Positions 18,129 to 26,716 of a stretch of 64,000 nt of DNA are shown in pieces. The notes under the pieces are model-generated. The model did not search any database and was not told the DNA's origin. It saw nothing but the letters and a program-made list of their open reading frames with translations. Origin of the DNA: Bacteroidales bacterium (GTDB taxonomy: Bacteria; Bacteroidota; Bacteroidia; Bacteroidales; UBA932); assembly GCA_017428725.1 (NCBI GenBank), contig JAFRQH010000017.1:170501-234500 (forward strand). Reading direction: 5' to 3'. Every line of letters starts with the position of its first letter. Positions within the stretch are counted from its first letter, which is position 1. A program made the position numbers and the translations under genes.

Positions 18129-19247
18129 TCAACGCTTGTTTGCTGCCAAGGCTTCAGACAGGTAGGTGAGCCCTTTCTCCCTTTGCAGCGATAATTTCCG
18201 GGCGAATGCTTCCTTGTCTGTCTGGGAAATGTCGAACGCGGAGATGCTATCCGGATCGACCAGCCGGTCCTGCAGGTCGAAAGCCTCGAGCAAGGTATGG
18301 AACCGGGAGGAACCTCGCCACCAATTGACGAAAGAGATGAAGTCCTTGCGGAAGATCAGGGAGAAAACGGTGCCGTGGAAGGAGTCCGTGACGATGTATT
18401 CGGCGCCGGCCAGCCCGGTGAGCCATTTCTCCATCGAGTCGGAGCCGGAGTCCCAGTTGAACCGACCCAGCGGGACAACCGGCAGGTGATGCTGTTCGGC
18501 GAAAGCAGCGACCAGCTCTTCTTTCCGCGGATTCGGGTCTATGAAATAGGTCGCCACGTAGGGTTGGTCGGGAAGGCCGTAGGAGCCATCCTGGCAGAGT
18601 CCCAGATAATCTTCCCGGGTCAGCAGGAGCGTCGGGTCCGGCATCAATTCGGCCTCGACGCCGAGATGGTCTTTGCACAACGCCACGCCGGACGCTTCCC
18701 GGACGGAGATCCGGTCGAAGCGTTGGGCGAGCTTGCGAAGGACCGCGGTTTGTTCCTCGGAGGATTCCCATTCGTCGACGCCGAACGAGGCGGCGTACGC
18801 GATCCTGAGCGGGCGGTCGTCGCGGAGGAAACCCAGGTAAAAATCCGTCAGGCAGGGAGAAAAGACCGGCCGCCACACCTGGTCGCTCCCGACGATGAAT
18901 GCGTCGAAGGGCGGGAGTTTGCGGCTGTCCAGCGGAATGTCCGCTTCCAGGCAATGGAGCTGTTTCTCGATGAATTCCTCCAGCACGCGGTTGACCTGGC
19001 GATACTGCGCCCATTGCCTGTCGGGATTGCTATGTCGGATTCCCTTGTTGCCCTTGAGCTTGGAGAGGAAACGCCGGAAGATCTTCCAGTAGAACCCGAT
19101 CCTGGAAGAAGCTTGTGCATACAGGGGCTTGAAACGAAGGGTCGTGACTTCGTGCCCCATCGCTGCGAGGACCTTCTGCAAGGCGTAAGCCTGCAGGATG
19201 CCCCCGTAATTCTTCTCGAGCGGCTGGGTAAGGATGCAGATTCTCAT
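18129..19247 (-). CDS. Polysaccharide pyruvyl transferase family protein
   Basis: This protein is 372 residues from ATG 19247, which forms an ATGA junction with the flippase stop. An in-frame extension to 19319 lies inside the flippase gene. NYGGILQAYALQKVL (about 15-30), AFIVGSDQVWRP (~115) and YIVTDSFHGTVFSLIF (~290) are the three conserved blocks of the PS_pyruv_trans family. Members add a pyruvate ketal to a sugar, or in some cases act as GT-B sugar transferases. Proteins of this type are often encoded next to FrhB-like proteins, as at 22774 here. Confidence 0.9.
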   Translation of the reverse strand: MRICILTQPLEKNYGGILQAYALQKVLAAMGHEVTTLRFKPLYAQASSRIGFYWKIFRRFLSKLKGNKGIRHSNPDRQWAQYRQVNRVLEEFIEKQLHCLEADIPLDSRKLPPFDAFIVGSDQVWRPVFSPCLTDFYLGFLRDDRPLRIAYAASFGVDEWESSEEQTAVLRKLAQRFDRISVREASGVALCKDHLGVEAELMPDPTLLLTREDYLGLCQDGSYGLPDQPYVATYFIDPNPRKEELVAAFAEQHHLPVVPLGRFNWDSGSDSMEKWLTGLAGAEYIVTDSFHGTVFSLIFRKDFISFVNWWRGSSRFHTLLEAFDLQDRLVDPDSISAFDISQTDKEAFARKLSLQREKGLTYLSEALAANKR

Positions 19248-20773
19248 CGCTTGGACAGGCGGGCTCTGGCCGCCTGGATGACCTGGGCGCGCATCTCTTT
19301 CGTGAATCCCAGCGTCCACACGGACACCAGGACACTCAGGACCGAGACGACCAGGATGGCGGCGCAGTACCAGAGGTTGGAGACTCCCAGCTTAAAGTAG
19401 ATGATCAGTGGGATGGGGACCGCCATCAGCGTGACCTTGAGGCAGTTCCAGAAGACGCGCAGGATTTCGCCCCAGCGGTAGTCCACGATCTTGACCAGCA
19501 GGTAGGGCTTGGCGAAGAGGGCCAGGAAAGCTTCGGCCACCAGATAGGCCCAGGACAGGACCGTAGGGGAGGCCCCTCGCTTGAAGAGGAAGTAGACCAC
19601 TGGGAAACAGGCAAAGAGCGCTATTGTCGTGAACCAGGCGTTCTCGCGGATACGCCCGGATGCGGAAATCGCGGTGAAGAAGGAGATGTTGAAGACGGTG
19701 AACAGACTCTGGATGATCACGATCTGCAGGAAGGTGGCGGCATACTCCGGGACTTCGACCAGCCACAGGTCCAGCAGCGGAGCCGCCAGCAGGCAGATGG
19801 GCAGGGCGAAAAGGAACATCAGGTAGTAGGAGAACTCCGCCGACACCAGCATCAGGCGCTTGGAGCTGGCATAGTCCTCGGCGGCGAATTGCTTGACGAT
19901 CCGCGGATTGACCGCCGTCCGGAAGTTACCGACGAACTGCGAGGCGGCGTGGCTGACCTGTGATGCGACTCCACGCGCCGTGACGACGGCAGGCGGGAAG
20001 AACAGGTTGAGCAGCAACGTGATACCCTGGCTCGACAGGGCGATGGCGCAGTTGGTCATCAAACTCCAGCCGGAGAAACTGAATATCTTGCCGAAGAGAT
20101 TCTTGTCGAACGACAGTCGGAAGGAGATTTCCGGGAAGTTGTGCCGGCAGTAAGACGTATTGAAAATGAACAGACAGACCGTGACCAGTAGCAGCAGGAT
20201 AGCATACAGGACCAGTTTATCCATATGGCCGACGTTCAGGAGATACACGATACCCAGTTTGCCGAGGGCTTCGATGATGCCGATATAGGCAAAGACGGAC
20301 ATCCGCTCGTGGGCGATGATCTCCGCACTGAACGGGACCTGCTGGATGGAGAGGAAAGAGGTGAGGATGGATATGTGGAAAACGATGATTGCAGCATCAA
20401 AACGATCCGGCGGGATGACCATCTTGTTGTACACGTACCACAGGCCCGCGGTCTCGGCCAGGACGACGATGAGCAGGCCTATCAAGAAATGGGCGGTCAC
20501 TGTGGCGCTGAATGTCTTTTTCAGTTCCAGTTCATCACCTTTGCCCAGGGCGAAGGTGATGAAGCGCGAGGTCGCCGTGGACAGGGCCCCGTTGAGGAAA
20601 GAGAGGAAGCCGACGATGCCGCCGACGGTCTGGTAGAGCCCGTTGTCGTCGATGCCCAGGACCTGAAGGATGACCCGGCTGGTGTACAGCGACACCACCA
20701 GGGTGATCAGCATCCTGGTGTAGAGGAACAACGTGTTCTTGGCGATGGTCTTTCCTTCTCCGGGTTGCGCCAT
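19244..20773 (-). CDS. Wzx-type flippase of the MOP/PST superfamily
   Basis: This protein is 509 residues from ATG 20773. An 11-residue upstream extension overlaps the KAS III gene and is not needed. The N-terminal IAKNTLFLYTRMLITLVVSLYTSR segment, followed by GLYQTVGGIVGFLSFLNGAL and about 14 membrane spans, is typical of Bacteroidales O-antigen/lipopolysaccharide transporters. It would flip the undecaprenyl-linked repeat unit to the periplasm for the Wzy-like polymerase at 1452. It is the only flippase in the window, which supports one repeat unit being built here. Confidence 0.93.
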   Translation of the reverse strand: MAQPGEGKTIAKNTLFLYTRMLITLVVSLYTSRVILQVLGIDDNGLYQTVGGIVGFLSFLNGALSTATSRFITFALGKGDELELKKTFSATVTAHFLIGLLIVVLAETAGLWYVYNKMVIPPDRFDAAIIVFHISILTSFLSIQQVPFSAEIIAHERMSVFAYIGIIEALGKLGIVYLLNVGHMDKLVLYAILLLLVTVCLFIFNTSYCRHNFPEISFRLSFDKNLFGKIFSFSGWSLMTNCAIALSSQGITLLLNLFFPPAVVTARGVASQVSHAASQFVGNFRTAVNPRIVKQFAAEDYASSKRLMLVSAEFSYYLMFLFALPICLLAAPLLDLWLVEVPEYAATFLQIVIIQSLFTVFNISFFTAISASGRIRENAWFTTIALFACFPVVYFLFKRGASPTVLSWAYLVAEAFLALFAKPYLLVKIVDYRWGEILRVFWNCLKVTLMAVPIPLIIYFKLGVSNLWYCAAILVVSVLSVLVSVWTLGFTKEMRAQVIQAARARLSKR

Positions 20774-20778
20774 GGTGA

Positions 20779-21777
20779 CTAGAATCGAAGTAGGGTGGCA
20801 CCCCAACTCAGTCCGACGCCGAATCCGGCGAGCAGGACCCGCTGCCCCGGGGTGATGGTCCCTTTGTCCATACAGTCTTTGAGTCCGATCAGCACGGTGG
20901 AGGAAACGGTGTTCCCCACCTGCTCAAGATCCAGGTAGAACTTCTCCTTCTGGATCGCGCAGACCTTTCGGATCGTGTTGAGCATGAACTTGTTGGCTTG
21001 GTGGAAGATATAGTAGTCCACCTGGTCTTTGGCCGTGTCGTTGCGGCTCAGGACCGATTCGAGCAGGGCCGGGACGACGTCCAGCGTGAAATTGAAAATC
21101 TTCCCGCCGTTCATATAGAGGAAGTCCTCGCGGTTGACGTGGCCGTCCTCGTCGACGCTCTCGTGGCCGCTTGCGGCAGGCTGGCGGGCACCGCCGGTCT
21201 TCACGATCAGGTCCTGCGCTCCGCTGCCGTCCGTGCCCAGCGCGAATCCGCCGATCTCGGCGAAGCCGTCTTTCGAGACCAGGCACGCGGCGGCGCCATC
21301 GCCGAAGATGGCGCGGTTGCCCTTGTCAGAGGGGTGGATGTACTTGTTGTACGTCTCGGCCGTGAGGAGCAGGACGTTGGAGGCGATCCCACCGGCGATC
21401 AGCCCCTTGGCGAGCGCCAGGCCGTAGATGCAGCCCGAGCAGCCCAGGTCGTAGTCCAGGGCTCCCGCCGAGGTGGGGATGCCCAGCCGGTCCTGCAGGA
21501 CGCAGGCGGTCGTGGGCAGGAAATAATCGGGGCTCTGCGTGCAGAGCAGGACGAAATCGATCTCCGAAGGAGCGATGCCATACTCTTCGAACAGGCGCCG
21601 AGCGGCTTTCTCGGCCAGGTCGCCGGCCGTCTCGTCCGGCCCGGCCACGTGACGCTGGCTGACGCCGACCTTGGCGGCCACCTTGTCCACGCTCCATTCG
21701 GGGAATTCGCGGACGAGGTCCTCGTTGGTGACGACCCGCTCGGGGAGGTAATAGGAGATTGCCTTGATGAAAGCCAT
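20779..21777 (-). CDS. 3-oxoacyl-ACP synthase III family (FabH-like) in polysaccharide locus
   Basis: This 332-residue thiolase-fold protein keeps all three catalytic residues: C113 in DLGCSGCIYG, H259 in IFHQANKF and N289 in VGNTVSST. KAS III enzymes condense an acyl-CoA starter with malonyl-ACP. Here the gene is followed in operon order by the flippase. It is preceded by an SDR reductase and a private ACP, so it is probably not for bulk fatty-acid synthesis. I infer that it makes a short 3-oxoacyl-ACP for decorating the glycan. Confidence 0.92.
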   Translation of the reverse strand: MAFIKAISYYLPERVVTNEDLVREFPEWSVDKVAAKVGVSQRHVAGPDETAGDLAEKAARRLFEEYGIAPSEIDFVLLCTQSPDYFLPTTACVLQDRLGIPTSAGALDYDLGCSGCIYGLALAKGLIAGGIASNVLLLTAETYNKYIHPSDKGNRAIFGDGAAACLVSKDGFAEIGGFALGTDGSGAQDLIVKTGGARQPAASGHESVDEDGHVNREDFLYMNGGKIFNFTLDVVPALLESVLSRNDTAKDQVDYYIFHQANKFMLNTIRKVCAIQKEKFYLDLEQVGNTVSSTVLIGLKDCMDKGTITPGQRVLLAGFGVGLSWGATLLRF

Positions 21778-21782
21778 AATGG

Positions 21783-22541
21783 TCAGATCAGGATGCCTTC
21801 GCCGCCGCCCGAGAGGTCAAGGCTGCTCCCGGTCATCCAGGCGGAGGCGTCGGAGAGCAGGTAGACGATCAGGTTGGCCACGTCGGCGGGTGTGCCGAAG
21901 CGCTTCAGGGGGTATTTGAGCTGTGCCTCGCGAAGTTCTGCCTCGTCGATGCCCTGTCCGAGGATCAGGTCCGTCCAGACCATCCCCGGGCGGATGCAGT
22001 TGACGCGGATCCCCCGGCCGGCGAGTTCGAGTCCGAGGCATTTCGCGTACGATACCAGGGCGCCTTTGGAGGCGCTGTAGATGGCGTTGCCGGGGCTGGG
22101 ATATTCCGCCGCCCGGGAGGCCAGGAACACGACGGACGCGGCGGATTTCAGCCGCTTCTGCTTCAACAGGGCGGTCTGCAGGAGGACCTGCGCCGTGAAA
22201 TTGACGTCCATCACCTGCCGGATGTGCTCCTCGGTGATCAGTTTGCACGGCGTCCGGGTACTGACTCCCGCGCAGTGGACGACGCCGTCCAGCGCGGGGA
22301 GCGCTCCGACCAGCGCCTCGCGCTCGTCGGGACGGGTCAGGTCGGCGCAGATGAGCCGGTGGCCCTCGCCGGGCAGCTCGCCGAGGGTCTGGCGGAGCGC
22401 CTCCTCCCGGCGCGCCGTGACGACCACGGCCGCGCCCCGCTCGGCGCAGGACACCGCCGCCTGCCGGCCGATGCCGGAGGAGGCGCCCGTCACGAGGACG
22501 GTCTTGCCGCAGAGCGAGAATACGTCGTCCTTAGGCTGCAT
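21783..22541 (-). CDS. SDR family oxidoreductase (FabG-like)
   Basis: This 252-residue classical short-chain dehydrogenase has TGASSGIG (18-25) for cofactor binding, an HCAGVS segment, and the Y155-x3-K159 catalytic pair (YSASK) with S142 upstream. R43-R45 after the second strand (VTARRE) suggests NADPH preference. The neighbours (KAS III and an ACP overlapping by 11 nt) argue for reducing a 3-oxoacyl-ACP to a 3-hydroxyacyl-ACP. A sugar substrate is an alternative, since many locus SDRs act on nucleotide sugars, but this one is of the FabG length and type. Confidence 0.9.
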   Translation of the reverse strand: MQPKDDVFSLCGKTVLVTGASSGIGRQAAVSCAERGAAVVVTARREEALRQTLGELPGEGHRLICADLTRPDEREALVGALPALDGVVHCAGVSTRTPCKLITEEHIRQVMDVNFTAQVLLQTALLKQKRLKSAASVVFLASRAAEYPSPGNAIYSASKGALVSYAKCLGLELAGRGIRVNCIRPGMVWTDLILGQGIDEAELREAQLKYPLKRFGTPADVANLIVYLLSDASAWMTGSSLDLSGGGEGILI

Positions 22542-22761
22542 TCTCCACGTAGTTATAGAGGTCCTCGATCGTTTCGCAAGCGCGGATCTCCTTGACGGTG
22601 ATCGACTTGCCGTATTCGGTCTTCACGAAGGCGATCACGGACAGGTTGCTCAGCGAGCTCCACTCGTCCAGCTCCTGGAAATAGGTCCCGGCGCCGATCT
22701 CGGCGGGATCCGTCTCGTCCAGTAGGTCTGCGAATGCGGTGATGAATTCTTCAAGTGTCAT
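22531..22761 (-). CDS. Acyl carrier protein, second copy
   Basis: This 76-residue acidic helical protein aligns with the ACP at 6066 through its EW-x-SL-x-x-L block. Here the motif reads DEWSSLSNL, with S36 as the predicted phosphopantetheine site. The aspartate normally preceding that serine is replaced by serine, which is unusual. It overlaps the SDR gene by 11 nt and follows the FrhB/helix-fusion gene by 12 nt. The expected role is to carry the product of the KAS III and SDR pair. Confidence 0.83.
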   Translation of the reverse strand: MTLEEFITAFADLLDETDPAEIGAGTYFQELDEWSSLSNLSVIAFVKTEYGKSITVKEIRACETIEDLYNYVENAA

Positions 22762-22773
22762 ATCGGTTCAATA

Positions 22774-24567
22774 TTAATATTTCCACAGGATGTCTTCGTC
22801 CACCACGACGGCGGGGTTGCCGGAGACCATCGCGTGGGCGGGTACGTTGGTGGTCACGAAGGCGTGTGCACCGACGATCGCCCCCTCGCCGACCTTGACT
22901 CCGGGCATGATCGTGCAGCCCTCGCAGAGCCAGACCTTGTCCCCGATGACGATGGGGCGGGTGTCCTTGAACCCGGCCCGGTTCAGGTAGTGGCCGCCGT
23001 GGTTGTCGCGGATCGTCACGCCCCGGCCGATCTGCACGTCCTTGCCGATCTCGATGGAGTCGCCGCAGACGACGGTGAATCCGGTATTGGCGGCGATGCC
23101 GCCTTTCAGCACCAGTCTGGCGCCCCGGAAGACTTCGATGTCCGCCCCGTAGAACAGCTTGACCGGGCCTTCCGTGGCGAGGGTCGCGCCGTCCTCGAGC
23201 AGCAAGCGGGATTCCAGTTTGGAGCCCTTGATCCGCCGGGCGCCGAACCAGAAGGTGCCGTGGACGTCCAAGGTCGCGGATTTGGCCACATCCACGGCGG
23301 TGTACCGGCCCGCCAGCAGGTAGTCGCCCCGGAAGATGTCCCGGAGCTTGGAGTGCCTGAGGGTCTTGATCGTGGCCGTGGACGGCCGGAGCAACGTGTC
23401 GGCCACCTGGTAGCATCGCTTGAGGAACATTTTCAGTCGGTATTTGGTGCCCGAAGGGGGCGTGTTGATGTATTTGTCAGCCAGTTGCGTGAAGCTCATC
23501 GCGTCCAGGTCCCGGAAGAACTGCGCGCGGTCCACGCTGGGCGGGTCAAGCGGACGGGTCAGGGCCGGGTTGCCGGCGAGGATGGAGTCGAACGTCACGG
23601 GGAAGCAATGGAGCCGCGCCTTGAAGCGCTCGAAGAAGCGGACCCCCTTCTGCGAATTGAGCAGGACCAGGGACGTGCCGAGGTTCTTCTCCATCGACCG
23701 GTTCACCCGCTCGATGCCCCAGAAATCCGCCAGGGTGATGTCCGCGATCCGCGGGAATCCCTTGAACTTGCAGTCGTAGCAGGACGGGCGGCAGTAGACA
23801 TTGGTCCGCAGGTAGCCTTTCGTGAAATTGCTCTGGTCCAGGGTCTCGTAGAGGTGCCGCCCGTCCGCGAGGATCACCTTCTGCGTGAGGTTGCGCCAGC
23901 CATATTCCTTGGATTTGGCCTTGGCGTAAACGACGGGAGAACCGTAGCGCTCTTCGAAAGACTTGAGGTACTTCTGCCAGACCTTCGGGGAATTGATGCC
24001 GCGGCAGATGAAGTCGGCGATGAGCAGGTTGTCGTAGTCCTTGCCGAGGAAGGCGCGCAGGGCTGCCATCTGGCAGGGCGTCCCGCAGACCAGCACCTGC
24101 TCGCCCGCCTTGACGAGCGCGCCCACGCGGGCGTAGAACCCCTCCAGGCTGCTCTGCAGGTACTTGGAACTCCGGAGCTGGGGCAGGTCGCCCTTGTCGG
24201 CGGAGATGTAATGGCTGACGGAGAAATCCTCGTTGAAGACCGCCCCGCCGACATACCCGCCCGAGCGGTACAGGATCTCGGCCATTGCCGAGAACACGCC
24301 GCCCGAGGTGCTGTCGAAGATTACTTCCAGGTTCCGGTGCTCCGCCGCATAGCAGACAGGCTCGGCCAGGTCGTTCTTCTTCAGTTCCTTGACATTAAGT
24401 ACCGGGCAGACCTTCTCGCACAAGCCGCATTCGATGCACTTGCCGGGATCGACCTCCGGGTACCAGAACCCTTCCGGGTCGGTCCGGAAGGTGATGGCAT
24501 GCTTGGGACAGACGTCCCCGCAGGCGTTGCAGCCGCAGCAGTCAGCCTTATCTTGGATGTGAATCAC
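22774..24567 (-). CDS. FrhB-like iron-sulfur protein fused to left-handed beta-helix acyltransferase
   Basis: This 597-residue protein has two parts. Residues 1-60 hold two ferredoxin-type clusters (C10/C11, C13, C16, C20 and C44, C47, C50, C54). Residues ~70-370 match the N- and C-terminal domains of the coenzyme F420 hydrogenase beta family. This family is common in polysaccharide loci, where its redox partner is unclear. Residues ~405-597 are a hexapeptide-repeat acyltransferase ending in VPAHAMVSGNPAVV. FrhB-like proteins are usually ~400 residues, so this is a fusion. The start is GTG at 24567, overlapping the upstream stop by 4 nt. Confidence 0.87.
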   Translation of the reverse strand: MIHIQDKADCCGCNACGDVCPKHAITFRTDPEGFWYPEVDPGKCIECGLCEKVCPVLNVKELKKNDLAEPVCYAAEHRNLEVIFDSTSGGVFSAMAEILYRSGGYVGGAVFNEDFSVSHYISADKGDLPQLRSSKYLQSSLEGFYARVGALVKAGEQVLVCGTPCQMAALRAFLGKDYDNLLIADFICRGINSPKVWQKYLKSFEERYGSPVVYAKAKSKEYGWRNLTQKVILADGRHLYETLDQSNFTKGYLRTNVYCRPSCYDCKFKGFPRIADITLADFWGIERVNRSMEKNLGTSLVLLNSQKGVRFFERFKARLHCFPVTFDSILAGNPALTRPLDPPSVDRAQFFRDLDAMSFTQLADKYINTPPSGTKYRLKMFLKRCYQVADTLLRPSTATIKTLRHSKLRDIFRGDYLLAGRYTAVDVAKSATLDVHGTFWFGARRIKGSKLESRLLLEDGATLATEGPVKLFYGADIEVFRGARLVLKGGIAANTGFTVVCGDSIEIGKDVQIGRGVTIRDNHGGHYLNRAGFKDTRPIVIGDKVWLCEGCTIMPGVKVGEGAIVGAHAFVTTNVPAHAMVSGNPAVVVDEDILWKY

Positions 24568-25583
24568 TTTTTTTCAGAAGGGTAGATCCTGGACAGGATC
24601 TTGCGATATACATAGTAGACAGGGAAGGGGAGCCGGAAGTAACACCGGATGGAATGCGAGGAATCCTTCAAGGCGGGGAAGACCTCGACGCAGCGGTCAT
24701 AATAGGGAATCCATTCCTTCGACAGGGCCTTGCTCTCCCTGTAGGAAGGCTCGGAGAACTTCACCAGGGCATAGTGCAGCAGTTTCTTCAGGAAGTCGAA
24801 CAGGTAATCCCTCCTTCCGGCATCGTGGACCTCCGCCATATGGGACAGGGTGAAATCGAAAATCTGGAAGCGCGATTTTTTCCAGGAGTCGAGATTCCGC
24901 TTCTTGACTTCCGGGGCGACGGTCTGCCCGGGCCGGCCGATCAGGTAGTTGTAGACCACGGCATCGAAGACATGGATCGTGCGGGCCAGCAGAACCGGAG
25001 CGATGAAGAGGATGGAGTCGTCGTAGAAAATGTGTTCAAGAAAGAGGGGATACTCTTTCCGGAGCATCTCCGTCCTGTAGGTACAGCCCCAGAAATTGAA
25101 CTGTTCCCAACTCAACTTGTCCCAGTGGAACTCCTCTATCGGGAAGGTCTGGTCGATATCCTCTCTGTACATCGGGTGCAGTACGCTCCTGCCGTCTTGG
25201 ATATAATACCGGTTGTAGTGCGAGAGCACGACATCGACGTCCAGGGTCTGCAGCTGGGTGATGAGCCGGGAGAACTCCGAGGTGGTGAACCAATCGTCGC
25301 TGTCCAGGAAACGGATATATTTCCCGCGTGCTTCCAACAACCCCCGGTTCCAGGCAGAACCGTGTCCACCGTTCTCCTTGTCGATGACGCGGAAGACGGA
25401 AGGGTAACGCTCCTCGTACTCACGCGCCATATCGGCAGAGCGGTCGGGTGTGCCGTCATTGACCACCAGGATCTCCAGCAGTGGGAGCTGTTCTTCGGGG
25501 ACGATCAGCGAGTCCAGGCATTTGTGGATGTACTGCTCGACCTTGTAGACCGGTACGACGACGGTAATCAGTTTCTTGTTCAT
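24564..25583 (-). CDS. Glycosyltransferase family 2
   Basis: This protein is 339 residues from ATG 25583, which gives an ATGA junction with the mutase stop. ATG 25589 is two codons longer and also possible. The frame to 25760 lies inside the mutase gene. GT-A motifs are TVVVPVYKVEQYIHKCLDSL, ILVVNDGTPDRS and YIRFLDSDDWF. The ~200-residue C-terminal region (FYDDSILFIAPV and following) is typical of locus GT2 enzymes. Its position next to UDP-galactopyranose mutase makes it a candidate galactofuranosyltransferase, which is inference only. Confidence 0.9.
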   Translation of the reverse strand: MNKKLITVVVPVYKVEQYIHKCLDSLIVPEEQLPLLEILVVNDGTPDRSADMAREYEERYPSVFRVIDKENGGHGSAWNRGLLEARGKYIRFLDSDDWFTTSEFSRLITQLQTLDVDVVLSHYNRYYIQDGRSVLHPMYREDIDQTFPIEEFHWDKLSWEQFNFWGCTYRTEMLRKEYPLFLEHIFYDDSILFIAPVLLARTIHVFDAVVYNYLIGRPGQTVAPEVKKRNLDSWKKSRFQIFDFTLSHMAEVHDAGRRDYLFDFLKKLLHYALVKFSEPSYRESKALSKEWIPYYDRCVEVFPALKDSSHSIRCYFRLPFPVYYVYRKILSRIYPSEKK

Positions 25584-26716
25584 TTCCATAGCGAAAGGGT
25601 GTGCTCGATGACGGGTGCCATGTCGTAGTATTTGTATTCCGCCAGGCGTCCGCCGAAGAGGACGCGCTCTTCCGCATCTGCCAGGGCCTTGTACTTCAGG
25701 TATAGATCGTTGTTCTTCGTATCGTTGACCGGGTAGAAGGGCTCCATCCCTTCCTGCCATTCCATGGAGTACTCCCGGGAGATGACGGTGTGCGGGTTGT
25801 CGTAGACCGCCTGGCCGAAAGACTCGAAATGCTTGTGCTCGATGATACGGGTGTAGGGCGTCTGGGGGTCGGTGTAGTTGACGACGGCGTTGCCCTGGTA
25901 GTTGGGGCAGGGGAGCAACTCTTGCTCGAAGCGCACCGTCCGGTAGTCGAGCTTGCCGTAACGGTAGCCATAGAACTCATCGATCCTGCCGGTGAAGACG
26001 ATCTTTTCGGCGACGCTCTCCCAGTACGTCCGGTCCGCAAAGAAATCGCAGTCCGTCCGGGTCTCGATCCCTTCCAAAAGCCCGTCGATCAGCTTGTTGT
26101 AGCCACCTTCCGGGATGCCTTGGAACTTGTCGTTGAAATAGTTGTTGTCGTAGACGAAGCGCACGGGCAGGCGCTTGATGATAAAAGCGGGGAGTTCCGT
26201 GCAGGGACGGCCCCACTGCTTCTCCGTGTATCCTTTGATGAGCTTCTCATAGATGTCCCGCCCCACCAGCAGGAGCGCCTGCTCTTCGAGGTTGCGCGGC
26301 TCCGCGGCGCCGGCCTCTTCCAGGGAAGCCTTGGCCTCGGCGCGCTGCTCTTCGATCTTGGCCCGGGCCTGCTCTGGCGTGACCACACCCCACATCTGGT
26401 GGAAGGTGTTCATGTTGAACGGCAGGTTGTACAGTTCGCCGCGGAAGTTGGCGACGGGGGAGTTGGTGTAGCGGTTGAAGGGCACGATGCCGTTCACGAA
26501 GTCCCAGACCTCCTTGTTGGAGGTGTGGAAGATGTGCGCCCCGTATTTATGGACGTGGATACCCTCTACGTCCTCGCAATAGACGTTGCCGCCCAGATGG
26601 GGCCGCTTGTCGATCACCAGGCAGCGCTTGCCCGCCTTGTGGGCAAGGTGGGCAAAGGTAGCGCCGAACAGGCCGGAGCCGACGATGAGGTAATCAAGAC
26701 GAGACAAGCCGTTCAA
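25580..26716 (-). CDS. glf: UDP-galactopyranose mutase
   Basis: This 378-residue flavoenzyme converts UDP-galactopyranose to UDP-galactofuranose. It has the FAD-binding YLIVGSGLFGATFAH start (residues 9-23), KRPHLGGNVY, HKYGAHIFHTS and the conserved NYTDPQTPYTRIIEHKHF block. The length is normal for bacterial Glf. No ATG precedes the FAD strand. The frame begins with TTG at 26716, overlapping the LicD stop, or TTG at 26707. It implies that at least one galactofuranose residue is in the glycan. Confidence 0.95.
   Translation of the reverse strand: MNGLSRLDYLIVGSGLFGATFAHLAHKAGKRCLVIDKRPHLGGNVYCEDVEGIHVHKYGAHIFHTSNKEVWDFVNGIVPFNRYTNSPVANFRGELYNLPFNMNTFHQMWGVVTPEQARAKIEEQRAEAKASLEEAGAAEPRNLEEQALLLVGRDIYEKLIKGYTEKQWGRPCTELPAFIIKRLPVRFVYDNNYFNDKFQGIPEGGYNKLIDGLLEGIETRTDCDFFADRTYWESVAEKIVFTGRIDEFYGYRYGKLDYRTVRFEQELLPCPNYQGNAVVNYTDPQTPYTRIIEHKHFESFGQAVYDNPHTVISREYSMEWQEGMEPFYPVNDTKNNDLYLKYKALADAEERVLFGGRLAEYKYYDMAPVIEHTLSLWK

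Noticed and set aside
22834..24585. 583-codon open frame on the plus strand
   Set aside because: It is antisense to the FrhB/acyltransferase fusion, which has clear cysteine motifs and hexapeptide repeats.
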